A DNA stretch of 64,000 nt from Aureispira anguillae (lineage in GTDB: Bacteria > Bacteroidota > Bacteroidia > Chitinophagales > Saprospiraceae). The DNA lies in the NCBI RefSeq assembly GCF_026000115.1, contig NZ_AP026867.1, positions 3,715,716 to 3,779,715 on the forward strand, written 5' to 3'. The first letter of the stretch is position 1, and every line of letters begins with the position of its first letter. Both the position numbers and the translations under genes were made by a program. Below, piece after piece: positions 15,660-24,938 of this stretch. Below the pieces are notes generated by a model, which was given only the letters and a program-made list of their open reading frames with translations, made no database searches and had not been told where the DNA came from.

Positions 15660-17069
15660 TTACACCCCATCTAATTGTCGCAACAACCATTGTCTTTCTG
15701 TCAAGGGATTGGTAGATTCTATGGCTTTTTTGAGTTGAATTTTTCCTTTTTTATCATAATTGGCGAGATAAAATAAGCGCTTTGTAAACTGTATAAAATA
15801 AATATAATTGTCTCGATGATAACTCAACATAGATTTGCGTTGTAAAAAGACCGTAAAGCTATTGAGCAATGCATCCAAAGCATCAAAATATTGATATTGA
15901 TAATAGATTTTTATCAACATCACTTTGGCATCTATATTCATCAAAATATCATCGTATTCCATGCAAACCAATAAGGCTAAAACCTCGTCATAACGTTGTT
16001 GTGCAAAAAACAATTTTGCCGTATTATAGTGAACATGGCTCTTTTGATAGCTTCTATCCAAGGAAACGCCATGCGTTTGAATAAACTGTTCTACCCAGAC
16101 AAAATGCTTTTGTTTAAGCCCTAAGGAAACAATATTATTAAAGGCAAATTTGCTCAAAATTCCATGTTCCATCAAGATCTGATGTTCTAAGCCATACTGA
16201 TACAATTCTAAAGCTTCTGCTGCTGCCTGTTCGTTTCTTTGCTGGTTTAGGCTTCGGATACAATAATTAATCGTCATCAATAAAACATCCCGCTGTTCCT
16301 TCTTATCCATATAGCCAGCCGACTTAAAAAAGACCGTTTTTAATTGAGTAAAGTAAGTCGTTTTTTGGGGATATTTTAAAGCCATGTAAGCACAATAATA
16401 AATGTATAAAACCGCAGGAACGGTCTCTTTAGCATTGGTAACATAATCCAATATCTGCTCTAAAAATGGGATCGAATAATTTGTTTTATGCACCTGTGTA
16501 TGAGAAATAGCGATACAAGCATAACGCAACGTTGCCATCATAAAAAAGCTAGACAACGATTCAAAAATAGCAGGCAAGTTATTGGGCGCATTTCGATTCG
16601 ATAATGTTTTTAAGTGCATGCGTTCTGCCTCCAAATTATAAACCTCCAAATAATACGTTTCATTTCTCAAGGCTTGTTTTTCTAGATCACTAGAGGTACT
16701 TCTTAACAACTGTTGAGCTAGATTCGGCAATTGGCGTTCTCTTAGCTCTTTTAATTGCCAATAATTGATCTTATTTTTCTCTTGAATTAGTCGATTATAT
16801 CCGAGAAATTCAATTAAGCTTTGATAGGCATAAGACATAATATGATTTAACGAATCTTCCTTATAAACAGTTCCCAAGGACAAATACTTAAATGCCCGTT
16901 TTTTAGACAGTGTTTTTTCGGACAAGGTATACCTAGAATCAATAAAATCAAATAGTTTTATAACTTTATCATGTTGGTTATGTGCAGGAGATTTTAACCA
17001 TTTTTTAAACCGTCTTACCTCTATCCTATTTAGTGTTTTGTAGACTTCTACTAATTTACTTGTTAGCAC
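15660..17069 (-). CDS. Large helical (TPR-like) protein, paralog of the 6047 gene
   Basis: A 469-residue, entirely helical protein. Its N-terminus (LVEVYKTLNRIEVRRFKKWLKSPAHNQ...KLFDFIDSRY) has the same helix-turn-helix plus 'LFD' plan as the protein at 6047-7633. The rest contains irregular helix pairs rich in Tyr, Gln and Leu (AEALELYQYGLEHQILMEHG, AKLFFAQQRYDEVLALLVCM, KVMLIKIYYQYQYFDALDALL), which look like TPR units. There is no signal peptide or enzymatic motif. It converges with truA, ending 10 bases from that stop codon, with no terminator between them. I know no function for this family; a scaffold role is inferred from the repeats. Confidence 0.75.
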   Translation of the reverse strand: MLTSKLVEVYKTLNRIEVRRFKKWLKSPAHNQHDKVIKLFDFIDSRYTLSEKTLSKKRAFKYLSLGTVYKEDSLNHIMSYAYQSLIEFLGYNRLIQEKNKINYWQLKELRERQLPNLAQQLLRSTSSDLEKQALRNETYYLEVYNLEAERMHLKTLSNRNAPNNLPAIFESLSSFFMMATLRYACIAISHTQVHKTNYSIPFLEQILDYVTNAKETVPAVLYIYYCAYMALKYPQKTTYFTQLKTVFFKSAGYMDKKEQRDVLLMTINYCIRSLNQQRNEQAAAEALELYQYGLEHQILMEHGILSKFAFNNIVSLGLKQKHFVWVEQFIQTHGVSLDRSYQKSHVHYNTAKLFFAQQRYDEVLALLVCMEYDDILMNIDAKVMLIKIYYQYQYFDALDALLNSFTVFLQRKSMLSYHRDNYIYFIQFTKRLFYLANYDKKGKIQLKKAIESTNPLTERQWLLRQLDGV

Positions 17070-17198
17070 TATTTATCTTTTTTTTTAGCTTATAATATCC
17101 GAGAAAATAAAAAATATGTACTGTGGAAGCAAATAAGGAAGGTCTATTTTTGTATTGTCAATTAAATTATTGTCGTTTATACTAAAAAAATAAAAACT

Positions 17199-20100
17199 AT
17201 GAAGTCCTCTCTTTGTTACACAATATTCCTAAACTTGCTAATACTTTATAGTATTCAGGTCACTGCCCAATCCCAACAAGTCTGGGAAAGAAAGTTAGGC
17301 AACGACTTCAATAACAATACAGCCTATGCAGGTAAAGGCTTTTTCGTACACGAAACGAGCAACCAACAATATGTAATGATGAGTTCAACCGTCTCTCCTC
17401 TAACAGGGCAAGATGGAGCAGCTCGTTGGACCCTAATCGATACCTTGGGTCAGGTTGTGCAAGAACAAAAATACACCTCTTCGGATTTTCCCAACAACTA
17501 CATTCATCAAAGTATACGACTCGATGCACTCGTAACAAGCGATGGTGGATATGCTTTTGTAGAATTATTTGGCTTAGGCGATGACAGCCTAGCCTTAACC
17601 AAACTAGATGCCAATGGCAATCTACAATGGCAACAATTATACCCCAGTGACACCAGTAATAACACGCTATTTTTTACCGCTAGATTGCAAGAACTTACTA
17701 ATGGCGATTATCTAATTCTAAAGGAATTTGGCAATCCAGATCCTACCTTTGGCAATGATTATCGCATTGTTATGCAGCGGGTTTCTGCTATGGGCATTCC
17801 TATTTGGGAAAATAAAGTATACCATCATGGCAAACCTAGTTTTCATGACAACCCCGATTATATTTTTGAACAAGCCAATGGCAATTTGGTTCGAGTACAC
17901 CGAGAAAGAGGTTCTATTTATGAATATGATGCGGCTGGAACTGTAATTACCCAAGTAGATAGCTTGCCCAATGGAAATGTTTATTGGTATACTAATATTC
18001 CGATTGATACAGGAAGTAATTATGCCTCCAACTCCAATCGTGTTTGTGCCGTTACTCAAACAGCAGAGGATGGTTTAATTGCTCTCACAGATAAATACTT
18101 AGTAGAATTTGATAGTACGTTAAGAATAAAAAGAATAGAAACGATTGGCATCCTTGGAAATTTAGCCATAAAAAAACCTGATCTTAGATCTGCTATTAAA
18201 AGCACCAATGATGGGGGTTATATCTTGGTTATTAATAATTACTGGGCTGCAAACCAAGATAGGAACTATTTGATTAAACTAGATGCCAATTGGAATATAG
18301 AATGGAGTCGTGACCTTTACGATGGTTCTTATTTTTATTCTGTTCGATTTTATGATGTTATACCAACCTCTGACCATGGGTACCTCCTAACGGGTTATAA
18401 CGGAAACAAAACTTGGGTCATCAAAACAGATAGTTTAGGGCGTTATAAGACGAACATTATTCAAGGAAATGTATTTACAGATTATGACAATTCTTGTCAC
18501 TTAGATAGTGCCGATATAGCTTTACAAGATGTTATATTAAAATTCAAAAGCAATACTACCACCTCCGAATATTATGCAAAAACAGATGTGGATGGTTTTT
18601 ATACGGTTGATGTTCCCAAAGGTACCTACACCGTTGAGCTAAATTCGCCCTTTCCCTTTTTTGATACACTTTGCCCAATTGATAGTACAATCGTATTTTT
18701 AATACCTGGCACTACCGACACCTTTGATCTTCCGCTCTCACCGACCATCAGTTGCCCAATGCCTACGGTCAATATTGCAGCAATGATTTTACGCAGAGGG
18801 TTGCCCAGTTATTATGTTGCTCAATATTGCAACCATGGTACACTAGATGCACAAGGAGTGTATATAGAGATAGAACTAGACAGCTATTTTAACCTAGACA
18901 GCACTTCTACCCCATTTAGTAGCCAAAACGGTAACACTTATACCTTTAATATTGGTCATTTAAATGTGGGCGATTGCGGCAAAATTCACCTTTATGGCAC
19001 GATTGACACCTCAGCTCTATTTGGGCAAACACACTGTACAGAAGCTCGGATTTTTCCAGATTCCATTTGTATACCCAACTTTTGGAATGGTCCAATTATG
19101 AACGCTTCTAGTAGCTGTCAAAATGATTCGGTCACCTTTCAGATTCAGAATACGGGTGCTACGGCTGCCAATAACCTCTCCTATTTAGTATACGAAGATC
19201 ATGTAATTTTTAGTATTAGTAATGTAAGCCTAGGTAGTGGTGCCACGACCCAATTGCACTACCCTGCCGCTCCTGGCAAAACCTATCGAATAGAAGTAAA
19301 TCAAGCAACAGGTTTTCCAGCTATATTGGGTAGTTCCAAAGCTATTGCTTTCCAAGAAGGCTGCAACAGTTATAGCAATGGCACATTTAATACAGGATAC
19401 ATCACTTCGTTTTACAATGGCAATAGCTCTCCATTTGTATCGCTCAATTGTACACAAAACAGAGGATCTTGGGACCCCAATGATAAACAAGCAACTCAAA
19501 AAGGATATGATGCAGCACATTATATTGAAGCCAATACACCACTAACCTACAAAATTCGCTTTCAAAATACAGGAACAGATACTGCGTTTAGAGTTATTAT
19601 TGTCGATACCCTATCTCAACATCTTGATCCTGCCACCCTACAATTGCAAGTGGCTAGCCATGACTATACTTGGTCTCTGTCTAGTCAAGGTGTTCTAAGA
19701 ATTGTCTTTAATAATATTATGTTGCCCGATAGCAACGTCAATGAATTGGCATCACATGGCTTTGTTGTCTATAACATTCAGCAACGAGCCAACAACCCTA
19801 TTGGTACGGTTATTTATAATCATGCCGAAATTTACTTTGATTTTAATGCTCCAGTGATTACCAACCAAACCTATCACACCATTGGAGATAATTTTGTCCC
19901 AATTATTATTACCAACACTCCTACTATAGCTCCCAAACAAGCGTTCAATGTCAGTGTCTCCCCCAATCCCTTCGAACAAGCAACCACCTTATTTATAGAG
20001 GGAGATGTGCAAGAAACACTTTTGCTAAACGTTTATGATCTTACGGGCAAAATCGTTGCCAATTATATCGCCCAAAAACAACATTCACAAAAGTACTCAA

Positions 20101-20201
20101 CCATCAAAATTGAGCGCAAAAATCTCCCGCCAGGAATTTACATTTATCACCTACAAACGAAGACTAAATCCATTAAAACAGGTAAAATTATAGTTCGATA
20201 G
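17199..20201 (+). CDS. Large secreted protein with T9SS type A sorting domain
   Basis: A 1000-residue secreted protein. Residues 1-24 are a signal peptide ending in VTAQ. Residues about 25-420 are a repetitive region with delayed-propeller style motifs (TSDGGYAFVELFGLGDDSLALTKLDANGNLQW; STNDGGYILV; TSDHGYLLTGYNG), typical of Bacteroidota secreted proteins. From about 420 comes an SdrD-like B-type domain (QGNVFTDYDNSCHLDSAD). A segment around SWDPNDK (about residue 757) marks the DUF11-like/DUF7619 region (TPLTYKIRFQNTGTDTAFRVIIVDTLS). The last 80 residues are a type A sorting signal (VSPNPFEQATTLFI...NVYDLTGKIV...LPPGIYIYHLQT...KTGKIIVR). It should be exported by Sec, moved through the T9SS and anchored or released at the surface. 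Cargo function unknown. Confidence 0.88.
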   Translation: MKSSLCYTIFLNLLILYSIQVTAQSQQVWERKLGNDFNNNTAYAGKGFFVHETSNQQYVMMSSTVSPLTGQDGAARWTLIDTLGQVVQEQKYTSSDFPNNYIHQSIRLDALVTSDGGYAFVELFGLGDDSLALTKLDANGNLQWQQLYPSDTSNNTLFFTARLQELTNGDYLILKEFGNPDPTFGNDYRIVMQRVSAMGIPIWENKVYHHGKPSFHDNPDYIFEQANGNLVRVHRERGSIYEYDAAGTVITQVDSLPNGNVYWYTNIPIDTGSNYASNSNRVCAVTQTAEDGLIALTDKYLVEFDSTLRIKRIETIGILGNLAIKKPDLRSAIKSTNDGGYILVINNYWAANQDRNYLIKLDANWNIEWSRDLYDGSYFYSVRFYDVIPTSDHGYLLTGYNGNKTWVIKTDSLGRYKTNIIQGNVFTDYDNSCHLDSADIALQDVILKFKSNTTTSEYYAKTDVDGFYTVDVPKGTYTVELNSPFPFFDTLCPIDSTIVFLIPGTTDTFDLPLSPTISCPMPTVNIAAMILRRGLPSYYVAQYCNHGTLDAQGVYIEIELDSYFNLDSTSTPFSSQNGNTYTFNIGHLNVGDCGKIHLYGTIDTSALFGQTHCTEARIFPDSICIPNFWNGPIMNASSSCQNDSVTFQIQNTGATAANNLSYLVYEDHVIFSISNVSLGSGATTQLHYPAAPGKTYRIEVNQATGFPAILGSSKAIAFQEGCNSYSNGTFNTGYITSFYNGNSSPFVSLNCTQNRGSWDPNDKQATQKGYDAAHYIEANTPLTYKIRFQNTGTDTAFRVIIVDTLSQHLDPATLQLQVASHDYTWSLSSQGVLRIVFNNIMLPDSNVNELASHGFVVYNIQQRANNPIGTVIYNHAEIYFDFNAPVITNQTYHTIGDNFVPIIITNTPTIAPKQAFNVSVSPNPFEQATTLFIEGDVQETLLLNVYDLTGKIVANYIAQKQHSQKYSTIKIERKNLPPGIYIYHLQTKTKSIKTGKIIVR

Positions 20202-20230
20202 AGTAATTCAGATGCTAATTCCCATAAATC

Positions 20231-20265
20231 CCTACATAGACAATTGTTTATGTAGGTTTTTTTTT
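20231..20265 (+). terminator. Rho-independent terminator after the 17199 gene
   Basis: CCTACATA (20231-20238) pairs with TATGTAGG (20249-20256) around a 10-base loop, followed by nine T. It lies 30 bases after the stop codon. Confidence 0.85.
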
Positions 20266-20381
20266 TACCCTAAACTATAGTGCACTTTTTAGTTTTTTTT
20301 AGTAAATTTAATAGCCCTCTAATATTCCCTTAAAGTTTATCAATAGACAACTCTACCTTACACTTAAACAAATTGAAAATT

Positions 20382-20915
20382 ATGGAACCTTTTGACTTTA
20401 ATGCAGAAACATTAGGGCAGGCATTTCTCCCTGCAATCTTTTCACTCCCTGGTTTTGTAAAGAACAACATGCTCAAACTTTTAGCCGCTCAGGATGTGAC
20501 CGATCTCCAAACAGAAAATTGGTATCCTGTCAAAAGCATCTTAGATTTTTATGCTCAAGTAATTGAAAATTATGGTCCTAATACTATTTTCGACTTAGGG
20601 AAAGCAATTCCTGAAAATGCAGTATTTCCACCAGGGATAGACTCGATTGGAAATGGTTTGGGCTTGATCGATACGGCTTATAATATGAACCATAGAAATG
20701 GCTATTTAGGCTTTTATAAACTCGTTAGCCATGATGAAGCAGAAAAAAAGATTGTTATGCAATGTTACAATCCCTACCCTTGCGATTTTGACAGAGGGTT
20801 GCTTACTTCTATGGCTCGCAAATTTAAGTTAGGAGTACGGGTGATGGTTGATGAAAGTAAACCTTCTAAAAAGAAAGGGGATCTAGAAAGTTGGTACATT
20901 GTTTCTTATCGTTAA
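20382..20915 (+). CDS. Conserved hypothetical protein, possible heme-NO-binding-like fold
   Basis: A 177-residue cytosolic protein. I take the ATG at 20382; a TTG three codons upstream also fits the frame. Visible features are an N-terminal helical part (FNAETLGQAFLPAIFSLPGFVKNNMLKLL), then ENWYPVKSILDFYAQVIENYGPNTIFDLGKAIPENAVFPP, then GLIDTAYNMNHRNGYLGFYKL, and a short strand-rich end with CYNPYPCDFDRGLL. The W-x-P...G..T...LG..IPE pattern followed by a beta-rich end is reminiscent of the TIGR02265/DUF2378 and HNOB-like groups, but I cannot show this. The CYNPYPC pair of cysteines could be functional. It sits alone between two terminator-bounded units. Confidence 0.65.
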   Translation: MEPFDFNAETLGQAFLPAIFSLPGFVKNNMLKLLAAQDVTDLQTENWYPVKSILDFYAQVIENYGPNTIFDLGKAIPENAVFPPGIDSIGNGLGLIDTAYNMNHRNGYLGFYKLVSHDEAEKKIVMQCYNPYPCDFDRGLLTSMARKFKLGVRVMVDESKPSKKKGDLESWYIVSYR

Positions 20916-20978
20916 ATGCTCAACAAGACCTAATCATTCAATTTTTGGAACTGAATTTGAGCTAGTGGGGTTATTATA

Positions 20979-20996
20979 GAAGTTGTTTAAGAATTA
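20979..20996. repeat. Solo end of element C (GAAGTTGTTTAAGAAT)
   Basis: GAAGTTGTTTAAGAAT here is identical to the left end of the inverted-repeat element at 23620-23784. No matching opposite end is visible nearby, so this looks like a fragment or a solo end. Confidence 0.45.
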
Positions 20997-21079
20997 ATAA
21001 TTCTTTTATTGATACTAAAAAAGGATACTTATATTTAGGCAACTTTCTACAACCTACTTTTTTAACCAATACTAGAATA

Positions 21080-21799
21080 ATGAAAAATATTTTTTTTGCA
21101 GTTTGCACCCTATTATTAGTTTCTTTTTTAACAACAGCTAGTACTGCCCAAAATGGCAAAAAAATCAAAGATGCTGTCATTACTTATAACATGGGGGTTG
21201 ATAGCGACAATCCTGCTGCTGCTATGATGGGATCGACGACCATGAAGATCGGTTTTAAGGGCGATTTGAGTAGTGCTGACATCAATATGATGAATGGTAT
21301 GATGACAACCAATACGCTGTTTGATAACAAAGAGAAAAAGGGGCTTATTTTGATGAATGTACCTATGATGAATAAAAAAATAGGCGTCAAAATGAATGAG
21401 GAAGAACTGAAAGAGTTTCAAAAAAAGCAATACAAAAATGCTAGTCCTCCTAAAATAGAATACTTCAAAGGGCAAACGAAAAAAATTGCTGGGTACAAAT
21501 GTTACAAAGCTATTGCCACCATGTCAGGAGTAGATGATCCTGTTGTTATGTATATCTGTGAAAACATTCAGCCTGCGGGAACATCTCAATGGCAAATGCA
21601 ATATCCTAACCTAAAAGGTTACCCACTTTCTATAGAGGTAAAACAACAGGGAATGAAAATCACATTTACCGCTAAAGAAGTTGATGCCAAAGCGGCTAAA
21701 GATTTAAAATTTTCCATGGAAATTCCTGAAGGTTATGAAGAAATGACTCTAAAAGAGTTTGAAGAAATGAGCAAAGGTGGAGGTGCGTTTGGTATGTAA
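21080..21799 (+). CDS. Exported DUF4412-like protein
   Basis: A 239-residue protein with a clear signal peptide (MKNIFFAVCTLLLVSFLTTASTAQ, cleavage after AQ). The mature part starts with strands typical of the DUF4412/GLPGLI-like beta proteins of Bacteroidota: KIKDAVITYNMGVDSD, STTMKIGFKGDLSSADINMMNGMM, then LFDNKEKKGLILMNV, and later KIAGYKCYKAIATMSG, the 'I.GYKCKKA' motif characteristic of these families. It is very methionine-rich (over 20 Met, with clusters MMNGMMTTN and MNVPMMNKK), which may reflect resistance to oxidation or metal contact; that is inference. It ends with an acidic PEGYEEMTLKEFEEM. The function is unknown and the location is probably periplasmic. A strong terminator follows. 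Confidence 0.8.
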   Translation: MKNIFFAVCTLLLVSFLTTASTAQNGKKIKDAVITYNMGVDSDNPAAAMMGSTTMKIGFKGDLSSADINMMNGMMTTNTLFDNKEKKGLILMNVPMMNKKIGVKMNEEELKEFQKKQYKNASPPKIEYFKGQTKKIAGYKCYKAIATMSGVDDPVVMYICENIQPAGTSQWQMQYPNLKGYPLSIEVKQQGMKITFTAKEVDAKAAKDLKFSMEIPEGYEEMTLKEFEEMSKGGGAFGM

Positions 21800-21823
21800 T
21801 TCCTACCCAAGCATCTATAACCA

Positions 21824-21867
21824 TCACAAAAAAAAGAGCAGCTTACGCTGCTCTTTTTTTTTGTGAT
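21824..21867 (+). terminator. Strong bidirectional-type terminator
   Basis: AAAGAGCAGC and GCTGCTCTTT form a stem with a four-base loop (TTAC), flanked by an A-run on the left and nine T on the right; outer bases TCAC/GTGA also pair. It starts 25 bases after the DUF4412-like gene. Confidence 0.92.
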
Positions 21868-22124
21868 GCCCTCTCTCTACAGCACTAAATGGTCAAACAT
21901 CAGCTTCGCCTCCTTCCTCCCCTTTTCAAATTATCCAATCAAGGATAATTTTTTTTTTAATACCTAGGGTTACCTCTCTCCCATTAATGCCATTATAAGA
22001 ACACAAAAGTTGTCCTACCGTTGTTTTCACTAAAACATTATAAAAATTAGATGATTTATATTTTCGCTCATCTAATACCTAAACACATATAATTACAAAC
22101 AATAATAATAAAACAATTACGACT
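21868..22124. other. AT-rich intergenic region
   Basis: About 260 bases of AT-rich DNA before the HYR-repeat gene. It contains long T and A runs but no repeat family member, hairpin or promoter element that I can defend. Confidence 0.4.
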
Positions 22125-23489
22125 ATGAACTTACATTTATTTATCCCCCTATTATTTATTGTCCTCTTCTCTTCTTTCTCCTCCTATAGCCAATGTGCCA
22201 ATGATAGCATTTCCCCTACCGCAGTCTGCCAAGACATTACCATTCATTTAGCTGCTTCAGGATATGCTCACATCAATCCCCTTCATATTGATAATGGCAG
22301 TACTGATAATTGTGGCATTACAAATTACTTGGTGAATGGGCAAATCACAGATACCTTTAGTTGTGATGATATTGGTTCTAATTCTGTTATACTAACCGTA
22401 ATTGACTCCAGTGGAAATGTAGACCACTGTACTGCTGTTGTTACCGTAGTAGATCTTATTGCCCCCAACATTACCTGTATAGATACGGTTTCATTGCCAT
22501 TGGATAGCAATAGTCTTGCTTTTTTGACACCTAATCTAGCAATTAGCAGCGTTTCTGACAACTGCAATATAATCAATTGGGGAACGCTAGAATTGTTCGA
22601 TTGTAATGATGTAGGCAGTCCAAGAACCGTAACGATGACGGCTACAGATATGAGTGGAAATCAAAGCAGTTGTTCAACAGTAGTTTATACAAGAGAACAC
22701 ATAGCTCCTGTTGCCATTTGCCAAAACATTACACTTGCGCTTTCACCAACAGGGTTTACAGTAGTCTATCCCCACCAAATAGACAATGGTAGTTTTGACA
22801 ATTGTGGAATCATGGATTATTGGATTAATGGTGTAGATTCTTTTATTTTAGGAGCCAATAATATAGGAGTTAATACTGTTGTGTTGACCGTAAGAGATAG
22901 TGCTGGTAATACCGCTAACTGTGTCGCTACTGTTACTATTGTTGATCTTATCGCTCCTATTGCTTCTTGTCGATCAATTGTTAATGCTCCCTTAAATACA
23001 GCAGGAGTTAGCACAGTTTCAGCGATAGATTTAGATCATAATAGTTCGGACAACATAGGCATCACTTCTTATCTAATTGATGGCTTGCCTTCTAAAACAT
23101 TTAACTGCAATGATGTTGGCAATACTCCTGCGACACTATATGTTATGGATGCATCTGGAAATGTAGATACTTGTTATTCGACAATCAAAGTTACCGACCC
23201 TCTTTCCTCCTGTCTATTAGCCAATTCCTCCATCCTTGCTGCTTCTACAGCCAATGAAATTACGATTTTCCCCAACCCAACTAAGGGCAATTTAAATATC
23301 AACTCCTCTGATGCTCCTTTGGAACAGTTGACCTTAAAAACAATAACAGGAAAAACTGTTTTGGAGCAATCAATCAACCAACAAATGAGTTATGAATTGG
23401 ACTTAAAAGAATTGCCCAATGCCATTTATCTCCTAACTGTAAAAACAACTGCCAATACCTATTCTAAAAAAATTATTTTACAAGAATAG
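22125..23489 (+). CDS. Secreted HYR-like repeat protein with T9SS type A sorting domain
   Basis: A 454-residue secreted protein with a signal peptide (LFIPLLFIVLFSSFSSYSQ). Four tandem units of about 85 residues follow, each with a start like APxAxCQxI, a centre DNGSxDNCGIxxYxxNG and an end xVxLTVxDSxGNxxxC, the layout of hyalin (HYR) immunoglobulin-like repeats. Cysteine pairs recur in every unit and could form disulfides. The fourth unit is more divergent. The last 80 residues are a type A sorting signal (TIFPNPTKGNLNINSS...LKTITGKTVLEQ...LPNAIYLLTVKT...YSKKIILQE). It should be moved across the outer membrane by T9SS and act as an adhesive or structural surface protein (inference). Confidence 0.88.
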   Translation: MNLHLFIPLLFIVLFSSFSSYSQCANDSISPTAVCQDITIHLAASGYAHINPLHIDNGSTDNCGITNYLVNGQITDTFSCDDIGSNSVILTVIDSSGNVDHCTAVVTVVDLIAPNITCIDTVSLPLDSNSLAFLTPNLAISSVSDNCNIINWGTLELFDCNDVGSPRTVTMTATDMSGNQSSCSTVVYTREHIAPVAICQNITLALSPTGFTVVYPHQIDNGSFDNCGIMDYWINGVDSFILGANNIGVNTVVLTVRDSAGNTANCVATVTIVDLIAPIASCRSIVNAPLNTAGVSTVSAIDLDHNSSDNIGITSYLIDGLPSKTFNCNDVGNTPATLYVMDASGNVDTCYSTIKVTDPLSSCLLANSSILAASTANEITIFPNPTKGNLNINSSDAPLEQLTLKTITGKTVLEQSINQQMSYELDLKELPNAIYLLTVKTTANTYSKKIILQE

Positions 23490-23512
23490 TAAGTTGTTAT
23501 TTTATAAAACCT

Positions 23513-23560
23513 AGCCTTACAAGTGCCCTTTATCGTGGTTCTTGTAGGGCTTTTTCTTTT
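23513..23560 (+). terminator. Terminator after the HYR-repeat gene
   Basis: AGCCTTACAAG at 23513-23523 pairs (with mismatches) with CTTGTAGGGCT at 23541-23551, followed by TTTTCTTTTT. Confidence 0.75.
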
Positions 23561-23619
23561 TATTGGGGGATTAAGGAACATAATCTTGTAAATTTTGTAG
23601 TATCTTATGTAGCAAGTAA

Positions 23620-23784
23620 TGGAAGTTGTTTAAGAATAGCCTTACATTACTAATGAAAGCTAATTTTTAGTTACTCATCGTTAAAAATCTACCCCATAGC
23701 GCTGCTATGAACTAGATTTTTGCCTCGATTATCTAAAAATTTAGTACTCATTATCAACAAAACTCCATTTTTAAACAACTTCAT
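23620..23784. repeat. Element C: miniature inverted-repeat element
   Basis: GGAAGTTGTTTAAGAATAG on the left is answered by the reverse complement of the right end, which reads ATGAAGTTGTTTAAAAATGG. The imperfect match continues inward (AATGA, TAATTTTTAG/TAAATTTTTAG, AAAAATCTA) to a central CATAGCGCTGCTATG. The whole 165 bases fold into one long imperfect hairpin. There is no coding potential. An identical end sequence occurs alone at 20979. This is the structure of a non-autonomous miniature element; a transposase family cannot be named. Confidence 0.65.
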
Positions 23785-23810
23785 GATATAGAATTAAACG
23801 ATACACGATA

Positions 23811-24926
23811 ATGACAAATAGAAAGGGGTTTATTTTTAAAACATACCAAGCTCCACATCAAGAGCCATTTGATAAGTTATTGGAGATCTTCAAAGAGTTA
23901 ATTACCTATACCTCTGGCGATGTAGAAGAAACATTGGACTGGATGCGAGAGTTGGACAAAGAATACCAACTTACAACACCAGAGTACTCCATGGATGACT
24001 TTATTGAAGACCTTAAAAAGAAGGGATATATCAAAGAAGAAATAGATCCTAAAGATGGCAGTGGTCAAATGGCAATTACAGCCAAAACAGAACGAGCCAT
24101 TCGACAGCAGGCGCTCAACCAAATTTTTGGAAAATTAAAACGTAGTGCTGCTGGCAATCATAAAACCAAACACAGCGGACAGGGCGATGAGCACAATGGC
24201 GAATTTAGAAATTACCACTATGGAGATGCATTAGAACGCATTTCTATGACCGAAAGCTTGCGCAATGCACAAATTAACCATGGTATTGGTGATTTTAAAT
24301 TGACTGAAGATGATTTGGTCGTTGAGGAAACTAGCTTTAAAGCACAAATGAGTACGGTATTAATGATTGACATTAGTCACAGTATGATTTTGTACGGCGA
24401 AGATCGGATTACGCCTGCCAAAAAGGTAGCAATGGCACTAGCAGAACTCATTACCACTCGTTACCCTAAAGACACTTTAGATATTTTGGTTTTTGGCAAT
24501 GATGCTTGGCCTATTAGTATCAAAGATTTGCCTTATCTAAAAGTTGGTCCTTACCATACCAATACTGTAGCAGGCTTACAATTGGCAATGGATATGCTGC
24601 GTCGTAAACGCAATACCAACAAGCAAATTTTTATGATCACAGATGGGAAGCCAAGTTGCATTCGTCAAAAAGATGGTACTTATTACAAAAACAGTTTTGG
24701 TTTGGACAAATATATCGTCAATCAATGTTACAATATGGCTGCCCAAGCTAGAAAGCTACACATTCCCATTACAACCTTTATGATTGCCCAAGATGCTCAT
24801 TTAATGCATTTTGTAGAACAATTCACCAAATCCAACCAAGGTAAAGCATTTTATACAGGGCTAAAAGGGCTTGGTGAGATGATTTTCACTGATTATGAAC
24901 AAAATAGAAAAAAAAGAATTCGATAA
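23811..24926 (+). CDS. VWA domain protein paired with a MoxR/chelatase-type ATPase
   Basis: A 371-residue protein whose last 200 residues are a von Willebrand factor A domain with a MIDAS metal site: DISHS at 187-191, a Thr in TNTVAGL, and Asp in MITDGKPSC. The N-terminal half is helical and charged (ELITYTSGDVEETLDWMRELDK; KTERAIRQQALNQIFGKLKRSAAG), as in the VWA partners of magnesium-chelatase-like and MoxR ATPases. A glycine/histidine-rich stretch (HKTKHSGQGDEHNGEF) links the two parts. The ATPase gene follows after 12 bases on the same strand, so the two proteins probably form one complex that remodels or inserts metal into a target. No signal peptide, so cytosolic. The target is not in the neighbourhood. 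Confidence 0.85.
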   Translation: MTNRKGFIFKTYQAPHQEPFDKLLEIFKELITYTSGDVEETLDWMRELDKEYQLTTPEYSMDDFIEDLKKKGYIKEEIDPKDGSGQMAITAKTERAIRQQALNQIFGKLKRSAAGNHKTKHSGQGDEHNGEFRNYHYGDALERISMTESLRNAQINHGIGDFKLTEDDLVVEETSFKAQMSTVLMIDISHSMILYGEDRITPAKKVAMALAELITTRYPKDTLDILVFGNDAWPISIKDLPYLKVGPYHTNTVAGLQLAMDMLRRKRNTNKQIFMITDGKPSCIRQKDGTYYKNSFGLDKYIVNQCYNMAAQARKLHIPITTFMIAQDAHLMHFVEQFTKSNQGKAFYTGLKGLGEMIFTDYEQNRKKRIR

Positions 24927-24938
24927 AGTATTAACACC

